Assembly (NCBI GenBank): GCA_958496175.1
Contig: OY292276.1
Span: forward strand, 34,120,449 to 34,184,448
Direction of reading: 5' to 3'
Source: Sisyra terminalis
Lineage: Eukaryota; Arthropoda; Insecta; Neuroptera; Sisyridae
DNA length: 64,000 nucleotides
Shown here piece after piece: positions 33,901 through 45,080 of this stretch. Position numbers and translations under genes: made by a program. Position 1 is the stretch's first letter, and every line of letters begins with the position of its first letter. The notes under the pieces were generated by a model that was not told the origin of the DNA, ran no database searches, and saw nothing but the letters and a program-made list of their open reading frames with translations.

Positions 33901-35335
33901 TAAATTTTTTATTTCATTTTTAAATAAATCATTTATTTTATTAGGTTTCTTCTAGTGGATACAGTTTTAAATTATAATCTTTACGTATTATTGTATACTT
34001 CAAAATATGGTATATTATCAAACAGGGCAGCGAAAGATAATATTAAGCCAAAGTTAGATACAAAAATAAATAAGAACACTAAATCAAAGTTAAAAAGTCA
34101 CCCAAGTATGTCTCAGACCATGCACAGTGAAAAATTCCGTAGAGGAGAACATGGATTTGACGAGTTTAAAGCAAAATAAATATTAATGCAAAAAAGGTGA
34201 TATTTCATAGTATTTCTCAAGGGTATTGTTTTGAACAAAGTTATTTCTGTGGTTTCAAAAATAGCGTTAAAATACTTCATATATAACTACACGTCACATT
34301 TTATTCAAACTTGTTTACGTTTGAACTATTTTTAGGCTTAGGCCAAAATAATTATTTTGTACATTTATTTCCGTATAAGTCGAAAGGAAGGCAATGTTTT
34401 AAAACGACTCCAGAAGCACATATCTTAGCAACTATTGCTTTAATGAAATAATATAGTAAACACAAACTTTTTTAGCTATTTATTATTTTTCAAAACCTAT
34501 TTAACGATTCCCTACACCATTATGTAGATTAGATTTTTCGATCCCGTAAATACATGAACGTAAATACTTCCTATTTTGTTTGGTATTTTTTTATGGATAC
34601 AAGTGCTGTAATTGTTAATAGCCTCCAAGTATGAAGAGGAAGAAAAAATTATGAAGATTCCATTTTTACTACAGAATTTGAAAAAGTATCATTAAAATAA
34701 CGAGAAGGCTTTATAATATGTAATACAATATGCAATAATATAGGTAAATTTAAATTGTGTAATAATTTAGTTATTTTTATTCAAAAAAAATAAATAATTA
34801 GGTATGTACACTATAGTAGAAAATGAAAACAGATAACAAAGAAACGAAACCTTATTTTTAAACATATATATTGATAACATGCACATACATACAGATTCTA
34901 CATATAAACGATAATAAAACGTTGCTTCATTAGCCTGATAAATCACTAACATCAAGAGATTTTTTCAAACATTTTTATTTCTAAAAATGGAATTAAGATA
35001 AAAATGAATAAAATGTGTAATGTGTACACATGTAAAGTAAATAAAACGAATATTAATGCATTTTTCACTCTTTAAACTATATGCATAAAATTCAAAGAAC
35101 GTAAAAAGATAAATTGATGAAAATTAAAATTCAGGATTTAGAAAATTACGTTTAAAACTTACCGTTGCGTTTCCAACTTCCCCGCATTCATTATCAATCA
35201 ACTCTTCTTTCTTCGGAATGGCTGTGTGATTAACCATGGCCACAATAGCGACTGACATATTTGTTCGCATAATGTACGCATTGGCCATTCCCAAGAACAG
35301 CATAAATGTAACCATGTGTCGAGCTCCAAATTTTG
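30728..35335 (-). CDS. SLC17-family MFS anion transporter (sialin / inorganic phosphate cotransporter type), exons 2-9
   Basis: Eight minus-strand exons join in consistent phase: 35163-35335, 33340-33597, 32950-33037, 32312-32538, 32102-32251, 31910-32042, 31606-31847, 30728-30919. All introns begin GT and end AG. They encode about 487 residues, near the full family length; only a short N-terminal exon (phase 1 at its end) is missing. Twelve hydrophobic segments can be traced. Hallmarks are FGARHM then TM1 with RTNMS, a large first external loop with N-glycosylation sequons, GILAKRYGAKW between TM2 and TM3, RFIQGLGEGPIVPCTHAM after TM4, and MGQNYGYETLMTELPTFM in the second half. The C-terminus is hydrophilic, with GSGQRQSWDNPE. 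Known family role: H+- or Na+-coupled transport of organic or inorganic anions across plasma, lysosomal or vesicle membranes. The substrate cannot be told; the family has many insect paralogues. Confidence 0.95.
31606..31847 (-). CDS. SLC17 transporter, exon 8
   Basis: Acceptor TATTAG; the first two bases complete a Gly codon split with exon 7. It contains TM9-TM11: GQFGPALALIAASYTGCNPP, then VAILTIGVGLNGGIYSGF, NHLDISPRFAGILMSLTN, and ANLAGLLAPIVAGYVIEGQ. The 'NHLDISPRFAGILM' helix-loop is among the most conserved parts of SLC17. Donor CAG|GTAATA. A frame reading through the intron from exon 7 (to 32052) is open by chance and would give a wrong protein. Confidence 0.95.
31910..32042 (-). CDS. 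SLC17 transporter, exon 7
   Basis: Acceptor CATAG, phase 0 start NGFLSSLPYLAMWLFSMAAS (TM8), followed by HVADWMLSSGRFNHTVVRKI and SNGVG. The donor is G|GTCAGT, with the Gly codon split 1/2 across the intron. That intron is only 62 bases. Confidence 0.94.
32102..32251 (-). CDS. SLC17 transporter, exon 6
   Basis: 150 bases, phase 0 at both ends. It encodes PPTPWKSILCSLPFWAIL (start of TM7), then AHMGQNYGYETLMTELPTFM and KQVLHFDIQS. The 'GxNxxxYxxLTxLPTY' region is the family's TM7 signature. The donor TCG|GTAATT is good. Confidence 0.95.
32312..32538 (-). CDS. SLC17 transporter, exon 5
   Basis: Acceptor TTTAG then GT of a split Gly codon. It encodes AQFGTVISMPLSGLLSKYGF (TM5), GGWPSIFYVFGLAGAIWSIA and FLIFVAEDPESH (TM6), then the cytoplasmic loop IHPDEKKYILSSLWGSAGAS. 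'EDPxxHPxIsxxExxYI' is a family hallmark. The donor TCG|GTATTT is weaker than the others. Confidence 0.94.
32950..33037 (-). CDS. SLC17 transporter, exon 4
   Basis: 88 bases, starting GPIVPCTHAMLAKWIPPNER and ending SRMGAFVYA plus one base. It has acceptor TTTCAG and donor GTGAAT. The sequence carries the conserved 'P...ML..W.PP.ER' segment between TM4 and TM5. Confidence 0.95.
33340..33597 (-). CDS. SLC17 transporter, exon 3
   Basis: Acceptor TTTGCAG at 33598-33604; the exon is 258 bases, phase 0 at both ends. It starts LNSSNDSG (end of the glycosylated external loop) and continues FEWDTTLQGYILSSFFYGYV for TM2. The TM2-TM3 loop is GILAKRYGAKW, TM3 is FLGVGMLVNSVFGFLVPVSA, and TM4 ends in IRFIQGLGE. 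Donor GAA|GTAAGT. The frame stays open a further 108 bases into the intron by chance. Confidence 0.95.
33598..35162 (-). other. intron 2 of the SLC17 gene
   Basis: 1565 bases, the longest of the seven identified introns, bounded by GTAAGT and TTTGCAG. An antisense 74-codon frame (33955-34179, plus) with a Lys-rich half lies inside; no homology recognised. Confidence 0.8.
35163..35335 (-). CDS. SLC17 transporter, exon 2
   Basis: Acceptor ATTTTAG at 35336; the first two bases complete a codon begun in the unseen first exon. It encodes KFGARHMVTFMLFLGMANAY and IMRTNMSVAIVAMVNHTA (TM1), then a hydrophilic external loop with NHT and NAT sequons and a Cys. Donor ACG|GTAAGT. An in-frame Met that lies in the intron just upstream (at 35357) should not be taken as the start. 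Confidence 0.94.
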
Positions 35336-36212
35336 CTAAAATTAAAAAGAAAACCAAATATTATATAAATCAATAAAAAAATTCAATCAATCACATTTAA
35401 AAAAAAGTAGGAAATATAGTAAAATGTTATTATGTATCGCGGAAAGGAATAGATAATTTTACATTTGAAACTTCAGATTCTTCTTTAGGTAACAAAGTTA
35501 CAGTTTTTTATCTACATCAATATTTAATTTCAATCCGATTATTGAAAGCATATCTTTAAAATGGGAACCAAGATATGAGGAACTAGAGAACAAATAACAA
35601 CAATACAAGGATCACAAGAATTAAACATTGATTGAAAAATTCATTTTAATTTAAAGATAATGATCTATCCTGAAGAAACTGTACTAATTTTTATAAAATA
35701 AAATTTAAAACAAAAAATAGTTTAGTTAATGAAATTCTAATTCATCTCAAGTAGGCAGGTGGAATAAGTGATATTTACATACGTTCTTGAAATAAAAAAC
35801 CGAGGACCTGTTTTTCTTTTTTTTTGCTATTCTCAATTGAGATTATCAGATCGTAGCTTATATAAAAATAGTAATCGTAAAATTGTTTTTTAGAGCTCAA
35901 AGTTTTTTCATATTAATCACTCTATATGACCGTAATTCAAAGAGTGGAAATTTCGATAACTGTTTAGTCCACAAATTATCCCGCACCACCTTTTTATCCC
36001 ACTTATTATCCTTTTAACATTTCCCTTACTGTGCTTAAAATAAAACGTATGATCCTATGATGTGTATATGATACGTATTTTAATACAACATTTGAAAAAT
36101 ATGTTTAAAACTCTGAAATATTTTAATGCTTCATAAATAGTGTTTCAAAGGATCTTAGTTGAAGTTGAAATGCATTATTATCGTTATTATAATAATCATT
36201 AATTATATTTAC

Positions 36213-36237
36213 GATAAATAACAGTTTGTTTGAGCAT
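36213..36237 (-). CDS. candidate first coding exon of the SLC17 gene (MLKQTVIY)
   Basis: An ATG at 36237 opens a frame of eight codons plus one base that ends at a GTAAAT donor (36212-36207). That is the phase needed to join exon 2 (giving a Pro codon, then KFGARH). The intron would be about 877 bases. About 90 bases upstream on the minus strand is an initiator-like TTTTCAGTCTG (about 36321-36331). The fit of phase and position is suggestive, but one short exon can fit by chance and other donors upstream were not exhausted. Confidence 0.22.
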
Positions 36238-36320
36238 TCCTGTAACAATCTTCTAAATGAAATATTGCAGCTTGATCCATTTTCGCGCATGCTCATTTAC
36301 GATATGTGAGAAAGAGTCAG

Positions 36321-36331
36321 ACTGAAAAGTG
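36321..36331 (-). promoter_or_regulatory. initiator-like element upstream of the candidate SLC17 first exon
   Basis: The minus strand reads TTTTCAGTCTGACTC, an exact match to the arthropod initiator TCAGTY. No TATA at -30. A GCATGCGC palindrome-like site (NRF-1-type) lies about 40 bases downstream at 36284-36293. Assignment depends on the candidate first exon. Confidence 0.25.
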
Positions 36332-36589
36332 GAGCCAGTGTACCTAGTAACTATTTAGTGAGAGTGCAACGGATACAAAAAGTAAAGAAAATAGTATGTT
36401 TAATTTTATTGGTAAATTTACGATGGACATTTTGATAAATCACCTAATTGTGCGGGATACCTATTTTGTATTACTATTATGATTTTATTTTGTGTATAAA
36501 TGTTTTAGGTAGGGATACCTAAAACATGAACTCACTGTCTCTTATATTTACAGATATATTTAAATTATTAAAGGTAGTATGCACTAAGT

Positions 36590-36770
36590 ATATACCCATA
36601 GAAATGAAAGGATTGAGGAAGGAATTTTCAAAAAGCCATTCTTTTCGGATGTTTAGATCATATTAGTAATACCAGTAATACATCCTCCAAATTTCACGTC
36701 TCTACGACCAGCTGTTTAGGCTGTGCGATGATCTATCGGTCAGTCAGTCAGAATAAACGATTTTAATTTA
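36590..36770 (+). repeat. 3' end of an unclassified interspersed element
   Basis: Contains CCAAATTTCACGTCTCTACG, CAGCTGTTTAGGCTGTGCGA and TCTATCGGTCAGTCAGTCAG, a phrase seen at the 3' ends of abundant elements in many insect genomes. It is the counterpart in style of the 'CGGTCCAGCCGTTTCGGAGG' end at 45020. Class not determined. Confidence 0.5.
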
Positions 36771-39700
36771 TAAATATGATAATAATAAATAAGGACCTAA
36801 GGTATTAGATAGAATTATCACTAAAACGTTTATTGTATTGGGTTATAACAATAGTTGTAATTGGGAGATTTGCAAGCCACACGCGGTTGTTCAAAAGATT
36901 TACTGTGGCTCAGCATATTCAAGAAAAGTTCAAGTTTTAACTATCAAACAGTTATTTTATTCTCGCGCCAAAATTTTCAAATAATTTTTTTTTTGACGCC
37001 TGTGAAAAAAGTCCGATTACATATAAATTCATATTTAATGTTAAAATGTTTAAGCTATATATTTTTAGTTTTAATCTAAATCTTTATTTACTCAACTGAT
37101 AAAAACATACATTGGTAAAATTGATATAGATTGATAATTACACTTAATTATTAATTACTACTTAATGATTTTTTTTATTTTTTCGTTTGTTTATTGGGAA
37201 AAGTATTACAGTTTCAAATTGTTTAAAAACTATCAATCTATATTTGTCTTTAATAATAAGTGTTAAATCCTATATCTTTAGTTGTTCCTATAGGCATACT
37301 CGTACAATGATGGAATTAGGTAGGTGCAGCAGATACACCTACATAAAACTAGTGTGAAAGAAAAGCTTGAAATATTCACAAAATATCATATTTTCTAACT
37401 TTTCAGAATAACTAAGACTCTTAGAAGTACAGGAAATCGCGAAATATAAATAATATTTTATGGTATAAGAAAAAATGCAATATACAATGCAATCGTTTAT
37501 CAATTAGTCATAATTAAGACTTTAATTCTATCGTAATTTGCACAACAAAATGAAATATGAAGATTCATTAAACAAAATTCACATAGTTAATTACTGACAA
37601 TCATCAATTAGTTATATTAAGATAGTTAGGCCAATTTCTTCTTAAGTGACAAAAGCAAAAAATATTTAAATCAATTCATCATTGATCGCAAAACTCATTC
37701 AGACAATTTTCATTGAATTAAACGACAACTCAGTGTCACAATTTGCAATTGATTGAAAACGAGTAAATTTCAGACCTAAATAAGCATTTTCAAAGTCTTT
37801 CAGTTTCGTTACGTATAATCGTCTGATACTTATGGTATTTCAAATAGCTAAGAAATCTATAATTATTAAAAATAAATAAATAAAATTGGAACGAAATAGC
37901 AAAATAACTTGAGCAAGAGATCAAGTTGTGAACTTGCGAATGTTGAAGTTTCTATATTTGGAACTTGAAGGTGGGTTTGGGTGAAATAAATTCGTCATAC
38001 ATTTTAAATTAGTTTGGCAAATAGTTCAAAACAAACAACGGGCAAATAAAATTGTAAATTCACGGAGAAAAAGGACTTGATACTGTGACGTTATGATCTA
38101 CAAATATTTAGTTTTATCATTAAGAACTTTAATCAGTTAATACCTGTGGTATTGTATGTACAATTCTATGTATGATTCATTAGAATAATTTATTTAAACA
38201 ATAGATACTGAGCAAAAGATATGAACATAAAAATATTTATTTGTATAGTAAGTTGGATTGACAAAAAATCTCTTACGGATGATCAAAGTTTTAAAAAAAT
38301 TGTTGATTTTGAAAATGTTATCGGATAATTTTTCATTAATAAAAAGATGTATTTTAAATATATAATAGTAAGAATTATTAAAAAAAAAAGAATTAAAATT
38401 TATTTTATCTCTTTAGTATTTGACCTCAGCCTTTCATATTTTACGTCAGCACATTTACACCATATGTAAATTAAGAATTTTATGTATTGAGTTTTATTAA
38501 TATTTTCTCGAAAAATTTTAACCCAATTGATAATTAAAAAGAATAGTCAACAAAATTAATGCAGAAAGTTAATTGGCTTCATTAAACTAGTACCTATGTA
38601 TAATAAGTATATTCGAACGAACTCATATTTGAATGCAAAAAAGCAAAAATAATTACTAAGGCAATGATAAATAATTATACCTACATACCTACTCCAATAT
38701 TTTAAGTTAAATTTTTAAAGCTAATTTATTACTTAAATTATTAAATGTAATATTTTTGGCACGCATTACATGCTATAGAAACCCTCGAAGGAGTCTTGCA
38801 TATTTCTTTTTAAAATCTGATACAAAGGTGGATGACACAATCAGAAATAATAATCTTACAGCGTTTTAGATGAAAACTTTCCGATTGTAAACAAAGTAAT
38901 TATAAAATGTAAGATATATCAAATGCAGAGAAATTACAAAATCTTTGAAATATTAACTGATTTATCAATTTTTTTATCACAAAGGTGTGTACAATACCAG
39001 ATAATAACACTAGAAAGAAAACGAAAAATATCAATATTTACAAAATAAATCTCACATTTTTCCATTGAGTTATAATGGGAGATAAAATTTTATGGAAAAT
39101 ACGGACAAATTTCGTTTTAAATTATATTAAAAAATTCAGTCCAAAAGGGAAACATATTCCACTATTTTTAGCTGCTTTGATAATAACTAGACTGAACGAA
39201 ATTTGTATATGACCCCTAAATGACACTAAAATGAATGATTTATACACAACAAAATTGTATACATAAACGTTTTCAATATTCTACTTAAAACAAACTTATA
39301 ATCTTAAAATTATTATAATTTTATTTGCGGAAATTATAATTTTGAAAATTGTTCTCAATTAACAAATAGTAATTTTACTCCAAAAATAGCTAATTTGAGC
39401 TAAGTATTCTTTTAGTAAATTATAAGGTCAATTATTAAAAATATTTTTTCTCTTACAAGTGAATAGCAAAAAAAAATACAAACCTATTAAAATAATTATG
39501 TTTTATTTATTTATTTTTTTATTTGACTGTAAATAATCTATTTGGTTTCAACTTATTTCAAATGTTAAAAATATAATTCACCCTCAAATTAAAAAATACA
39601 CCGAAAATGCAGAATATATTTTTAAAATAATGGCATTTTATTTAAGAATGTTTCTTAATTTCTAAATACCAAAAAATGCCTGTTTTGTGCCTACACAACA

Positions 39701-42216
39701 CGCAAACAATCCTAGTTGAAATTTAATACATTTACGGTTTATACCATCGATTTATATTCAGGATATTTTAATTTTTAACGCAATGTAAAAAAAAACGTTG
39801 CAGAAAAGAAGTTTGGTTCGAAATATGAATACCCTTTGTACTAAAAGTACCTACTTGTGGACTAACAAATTACTAAGCTCAATATCAAATTTGTACGGTT
39901 TATTGTAATAGTTCAATTTTATGTGATATCATGTTTCATTGACTTCAATATTTAATTTAAAAGGGATCAACCGGATCAAACATTTCAATATTCAAAGCCC
40001 TCTTGATTTAGTCTGAAAAAAGTTAGGTAAGGTCCGAAAAATTACAAATTCTGACCATCTTAATTTACATGTCTTAATTAAATATCGTCTTAATTAATAT
40101 ACTGTTATACAAAAAATATTTTATCGATTAGGTTATTTTTTTTATTATTCATGGATGTATAAAAGAAATTGAAGCCACAAGCTATAATTATTTAGTTGGC
40201 TTAATAAAGATCTTTGTTATCAAAAAATTGTTATGATCGTTAACAAAAAGTTTGACACAATATTGATAATCACGTTACTGTTATTTGTTTTGTAATAAAA
40301 AAATAACAAGATATTTTTTCAAAAACGGATGCCTGTACTAGTACAAAGGGTATGCACGAAACATAAATGCATCGAATTTGCTCGATATTTAACAAACGAT
40401 ACATCGGATTGCTTCGATGTTTTGACAAAGGGTTTTTTTCCTTTGGTACATCGATTTAATGAAAAATACGAATTCTGACTAATAATAACAAAAACCAATA
40501 AAAATAGAAATTTTAACATTCTAATTTTTTTTTATTTTTTAATAAATTTCATTAATAAGTAGTGATCATTGTGAGTACCGAAACCAAGCAGTAGAGATGA
40601 ACAATCTATCTATAATTATGGTCTAACCGTTATTGTTACTATGAAATATTTTTTAATCAGTTATAATTTTTTTAAAAAATGGTTAAAGTTTAAACAAAAA
40701 TCAAAAGATAAATCAACAAATTATTTTCCTCATGATAAGTATTTGTTTAGATAAACCTAACTAGAAATTAAACCCCAATGAGTTACCCAAACTTTAATTG
40801 GAATTGGCTTAACTTTTGGAATGTATTAAAATAGGTAGTGGGAGCTTATAAAATATAATTTCATGTTCATTCTGAGTATTCTGGTAATAAATCATAAATT
40901 TAATTATGTTCACTAAATTGATCGCGAAAAATATGAAACTAACAAAGGTAATAAAACAAATACGGGAAAAATATTTAACTACCATAAAAGAAGGTAAGTT
41001 TTACTAATATAGCTAATTATCGAACAAATTCAATATTGAGATATAAAACTTTATATACTATACATACATAGATAACAAAGTTTAATCTTATTCCATATAA
41101 GCACTTTATGAAATGAATTGAAAATTAAAATAGATACCTATGAACTTTTCATGTCTAAATAAATTATTTTTTCCAAAGGTATTAATTTAAATCTAATCGG
41201 CATTCAACATAAAAAACATAAATTATCTATAATCAATGTGTCGTACATGAAACATGCTTTTATAAAAGTTTTTTGTACAAATACAAACTGTTTATCATGA
41301 GTCAATAAACAATTAACTGATGAACTCAATGGAAGAAAATTCATAGACTTTTCCTATCTTTACGACAATATCATTGAAATAGTGACATTGATTCGATACT
41401 ATTTTGTATAAGTTTCCATTTTCTTTCAATAGCAAGGATGATAAATATATATTCTTGTTACATTTAAAGCGATACAAATCTTTACTATTGACTGCACATT
41501 TTTTCTTATTGTTTTTTTCTCAAATAACTATAGAATAGTAACAGGGTCAGGGTATGCATGCGAATGATGTTTAATAAATTAAATTGCTTCTCTCCTTCGG
41601 ATTTTTCAGCAACATAATCGTGCAACTGTTAAACTTGTCTGAAAATTTGCAACAACATTGATAATTGAAATAAATTTTAAAATAAAAATATACATTTCAT
41701 TGTAAAAATAGTTAGGAGTTTTGAAGTAAAACTGCAAGGTCACAGAAAATCTCCTGTACAAACTAGTCCATTGTTAGTAATTACTCGTTCTTAACAACTT
41801 ATATGGACAGCGGTCAAAAATAAATGTACACGTGTTCAGCACGTGTATTTTATATTACATGAAGTTATAAAACGTATCCCATGTAGATATCGATAGTGTC
41901 ATTCAGTGAAATAGCATTTACCATAAACTTATGAAAGTTTTTTTCAATGAATTACAACCATCAATAAAAACACCAATTACCAGACTCAAAAAGAAAAAAT
42001 ATAAAGCTGTTGAATCTACTCCATTAACTATTAGTAAATAGTTTTTTTAAATATTCAATAGAATCTTTACCTAAACCATAAGAATTAATAAAGTAATTAG
42101 AATTCTACATAGAATGTGAAACATTCATGAACAATATTTTCTTCAATTTGTTAAGTTATTTCACTTTCTGTTTATTGAAAGCAAATATTAGAATTATAAA
42201 AATATGTAATATAACT
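36771..42216. other. intergenic A+T-rich stretch
   Basis: No gene recognised. The part at 40365-40434 holds two tandem variants of an 'ACATCGAAT-x-TCGATGTTT' motif also found near 25570. Short frames on both strands have chance composition. If the true SLC17 first exon is further upstream than 36237, part of this is intron 1. Confidence 0.5.
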
Positions 42217-43014
42217 AGCTGACCCAGCAAACTTCGTACTGCCTAACAGGCAATGAACGTAGTGTTTTATGAATGAATATTTTAGCTACACTTAGTTTAA
42301 ATTTTTAATAATAAACTGAATAAAATTATGTTCAATTCTTCATTAGAATAGTAAGTACATAAAAAGAAAACAAAAATTATATTAAAAAAAATAAATTATT
42401 TAATTGCAAGTCAGCCAACACGTGTTAAACTGCTAAGTTCTTTTGAACAGTTTTTTTCAGGAAAAAAAAAGAAAGTGAATAAAAGCTACATAAGTTACTG
42501 CATAAAGCAGGTTTCCGATTCATGTTATATATTGAAAAATTCCTATATTTAAAGTGATTTATCAGTTTGTCGTTCTACAGAACTTTTATTCTTTCCTATT
42601 GGAACAAAAATTTTTAAAAGTGAACTTAACAGATTGAGACTTTAGGCCGACGATTTACTTTATTGAAGTATATATTTGAGTTCATGCGTTACCCTCGGAT
42701 TGATTCTCTCCATTGAAGCATCTTGACATTACATTGACTTACGAAGTTTGTCAAATCAGACTTCTTCAATATATAAAAAAAAGTAGGGGAAGTTAAACCA
42801 ATTAGAGCTAAAAAATTACTGGACTGATTTTGATGATTTATGATTTGTTAGATTCGTCTTCGCTCCGAATAATAGAATAACTATTAACATATCTTAACAA
42901 TTCACGGAAAAAAATGAATAAAATGAGTTTTTAAATAAATTAGGCTTTACATTTTACGCAATTGGCAGTTCACGTCACCCACACTTATGTGTCAATTAAA
43001 TATTGTCAGTAATT

Positions 43015-43345
43015 TTTATTTGCAAAACGCATATAACCATTGGAAGTTCGACGCAATGACTCAGTATGTTTTGAAAGCGCAATGATTTTACTGATTGGTG
43101 ATTTCTCCCAAACATTGTCAATCATTCCAAGTTCAGATTCTGTCCATAAAATAAACTCCTGCTTAAAATCATAAAATCTGTGGCACAATGTGAAAAAATT
43201 TCAGCTGGTGACATGAGTTGGGTTGTGGAATGATCCATCTACTGAAGAATTTTCCAAACAATTTTTGAATCTCGGTAATGGCAGTGTTCTTGTCGACGAA
43301 CCAAGCGTATTGACTTCATTTCCACCGAATTTTGTCTCATTCGAA
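43015..43345 (+). pseudogene. Helitron helicase fragment 1 (motif III region)
   Basis: Plus strand, mostly one frame from 43082: MILLIGDFSQTLSIIPSSDS, HKINSCLKS, a stop, NLWHNVKKFQL, a stop near the lost 'TTNMRV', then WNDPSTEEFSKQFLNLGNGS and DEPSVLTSFPPNFVSF. This is colinear with the Helitron Pif1 helicase order 'LLAGDFRQTLPVIP ... INxCLKSSxLW ... LNDPSAExFSxxLLxIGNGxxP ... LPxxFC'. At least two in-frame stops make it a pseudogene. Confidence 0.8.
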
Positions 43346-43426
43346 TTTTTTTTATTCAATTTCTAGCTTTTTTATAAAACAGCGGAATAACGTTTTAATC
43401 AGTTTAATTGCAATAAAAATTCAAAC

Positions 43427-43545
43427 CAATAACACGGCTATTACCGATATTCAATCATTTCTAGAATAAATCTTCTGCAGATGGATCGTTCAGCAATACA
43501 ATTCTTTTGTTTTCTTCCAGGTGAAGTTTCTTCATATTTATGTTG
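43427..43545 (-). pseudogene. Helitron helicase fragment 2, inverted
   Basis: On the minus strand, KKLHLEENKRIVLLNDPSAE and DLF, stop, stop-interrupted LNIGNSRVIG. This is the same part of the helicase as the second half of fragment 1 (NDPSTEEFSKQFLNLGNGS) but in opposite orientation and with a different sequence, so it derives from another copy or from an internal inverted duplication. Confidence 0.65.
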
Positions 43546-43776
43546 TTTAAGTCCTTGTATTTTTAAATATAATAATTAAATTTGTGGAGTAATTTTTAAA
43601 TTTTGGTTCGTATTTAAATAATGGTATTGAAATTTTATTATTTTTTGGTTATATTTCATATTAACTAACTAAAATTTATATTGACTAAGACTTATGAATT
43701 GCAATTTATTTATTTATAATTTTAACAATAGTTGTCGCTATTTTTAAATGTTATGTATTTTCATTATAGAACCCTA

Positions 43777-43860
43777 AAAACGTCAGAAATAACTGACGAA
43801 ACGTTGGCAATAAAATAAAAAATATTCCACAAGAAGCTTCGTCCTTATTGCCTACAATTT
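43777..43860 (+). repeat. retroelement-like 3' end with CGTCAG/CTGACG hairpin
   Basis: A perfect 6-bp stem (CGTCAG-AAATAA-CTGACG, about 43789-43806) is followed by AAACGTTGGCAATAAAATAA. The 'GAAACGTxG ... AATAAAA' layout resembles the Penelope-like end at 1975-2040 and the arm ends of the palindrome at 26672-27020. It sits between Helitron fragments 2 and 3, so it may be part of an insertion that split them. Confidence 0.4.
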
Positions 43861-43904
43861 AATTATTATATTTCTTCATATGGTTCCAAAAATTTGATAA
43901 TTTA

Positions 43905-44590
43905 AGGCAAGCATTTATTTTTTAGATAGAAGTCGATTCTTAATGTCTGAAGTCGTCTACTTCTGCAATTCAAAACGGCAAAATTTCTGTTGACACATCA
44001 TCTGAATACATTACATTCCCTACTAATTTTTGTCACTTTACTAAGTTAAAGACCGAACTCTTCGAGATGGTGTTTCCAACTTTGCTCAAAATTACAAAAA
44101 TTATATTTGGTTAAGCAAACATGTTATATTGGCTCCAAAAAACATTGATAAGGTACAACAAAATGAGTATTCAGATTCCAAATAAGATAACTGGCGAATT
44201 GATGCCATACAACTTGATTCCATTACTAATCAAGCTGATGTTGAGAATAGAATAGAATATAAATAGAATTTTCAAATTTACTGGAAGTCTTCGGATTACC
44301 ACCTCATAATCAGTAATTAAAAGTCGAATCAGTAATCATTAATGTATTGTGGAACATATAGACTAACCACGTCTTTGTAATAGCACCCAGCTTGCGGTGA
44401 AAAAATCAAGGAACAATATTTTAGAAGTAATAATATTGAAATGAAAATATAAAGGTGAAGATGTTGGAATTCACACATCTCTATGATTCCAAGCGACAAG
44501 CCGTGCGACTTGAAAGCATTACAATTTTGTAATGCCGATAAATAAAATGCAACAGCAGTCATTCAATGTTTGGGGCATCAATTTTAAAAA
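43905..44590 (+). pseudogene. Helitron helicase fragment 3 (C-terminal motifs)
   Basis: Broken plus-strand frames read KISVDTSSEYITFPTNFCHF (to about 44050), then after a frameshift NYKNYIWLSKHVILAPKN (about 44089-44155), DSITNQADVENR, DYHLIIS, and HISMIPSDKPCDLKALQF (about 44474-44527). The order matches the Helitron helicase C-terminus ('FPxNFC ... VFPNIxxNYKxxxWLxERAILAPKN ... SIDxxxxxDEAxxYPxEFLNS ... MIPSDxPFDFKRLQFPxRLAF'). Its start overlaps the same helicase segment as the end of fragment 1, so the two are not one continuous gene. Confidence 0.8.
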
Positions 44591-45080
44591 TTCATGTTCT
44601 TCACAAAGCCAAATATATATTGCCTGTTCACAAATAAACATAAATAAACTATTTTTTTATAAATTAAAATAAATCGTAGACAACTTTACACGCACTGCGT
44701 TGTGATACATAATAAATGCAAAATGAATTGCCAAAATGACGTCGACTTACAACACTCTCCCATAATATGAATTATATAATTATTTTAATACAAATTAAAT
44801 AAATAAAAATGTCAAATTTATACGTTGGTAAGCGTTTTTCAAAATAATTCACAGATATTGATGATTACAAATAATACATAGACGGAAATAATAGTAGGCG
44901 TAAAAATTTGCAGAAGATGCCGAGGGACACCTTAATCTTCTAGAGGTATGAAATATACTTTACATCCGATTCTCATGTCTACCGATTATACATAGAAAAT
45001 TTTATGATAATCGGTCCAGCCGTTTCGGAGGAGTTTGGCTACAAACACCGTGACACGAGATGTTTATATACATAAGAAGG

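Larger units (their letters stand above)
42217..45080 (+). mobile_element. Helitron-derived region with decayed Pif1-type helicase fragments
   Basis: It starts CTAGCTGACCCAGCAAACTT, a widespread insect element terminus, and ends near CGGTCCAGCCGTTTCGGAGG and ACAAACACCGTGACACGAGA (about 45020-45062). Between these lie two plus-strand and one minus-strand fragments of the C-terminal half of a Helitron Rep/helicase (separate entries). That the two ends belong to the same element as the helicase is inference; no clean 5' TC or 3' CTRR/hairpin was fixed. The N-terminal Rep domain was not found. All frames are broken. Confidence 0.6.

Noticed and set aside
33955..34179. Lys-rich 74-codon frame antisense in SLC17 intron 2
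   Set aside because: No recognised domain or start context. A chance frame in an intron is the simpler reading, though its second half is less biased.
35945..36500. Transposon bounded by ATCCCGCAC and GTGCGGGAT
   Set aside because: Inverted match is only about 9 bases at imprecise positions and no target duplication is visible; recorded because it would enclose the candidate SLC17 first exon.
43789..43812. Hammerhead ribozyme at CTGACGAAAC
   Set aside because: The two core boxes are adjacent with no room for stem II; the sequence is a simple CGTCAG/CTGACG hairpin.
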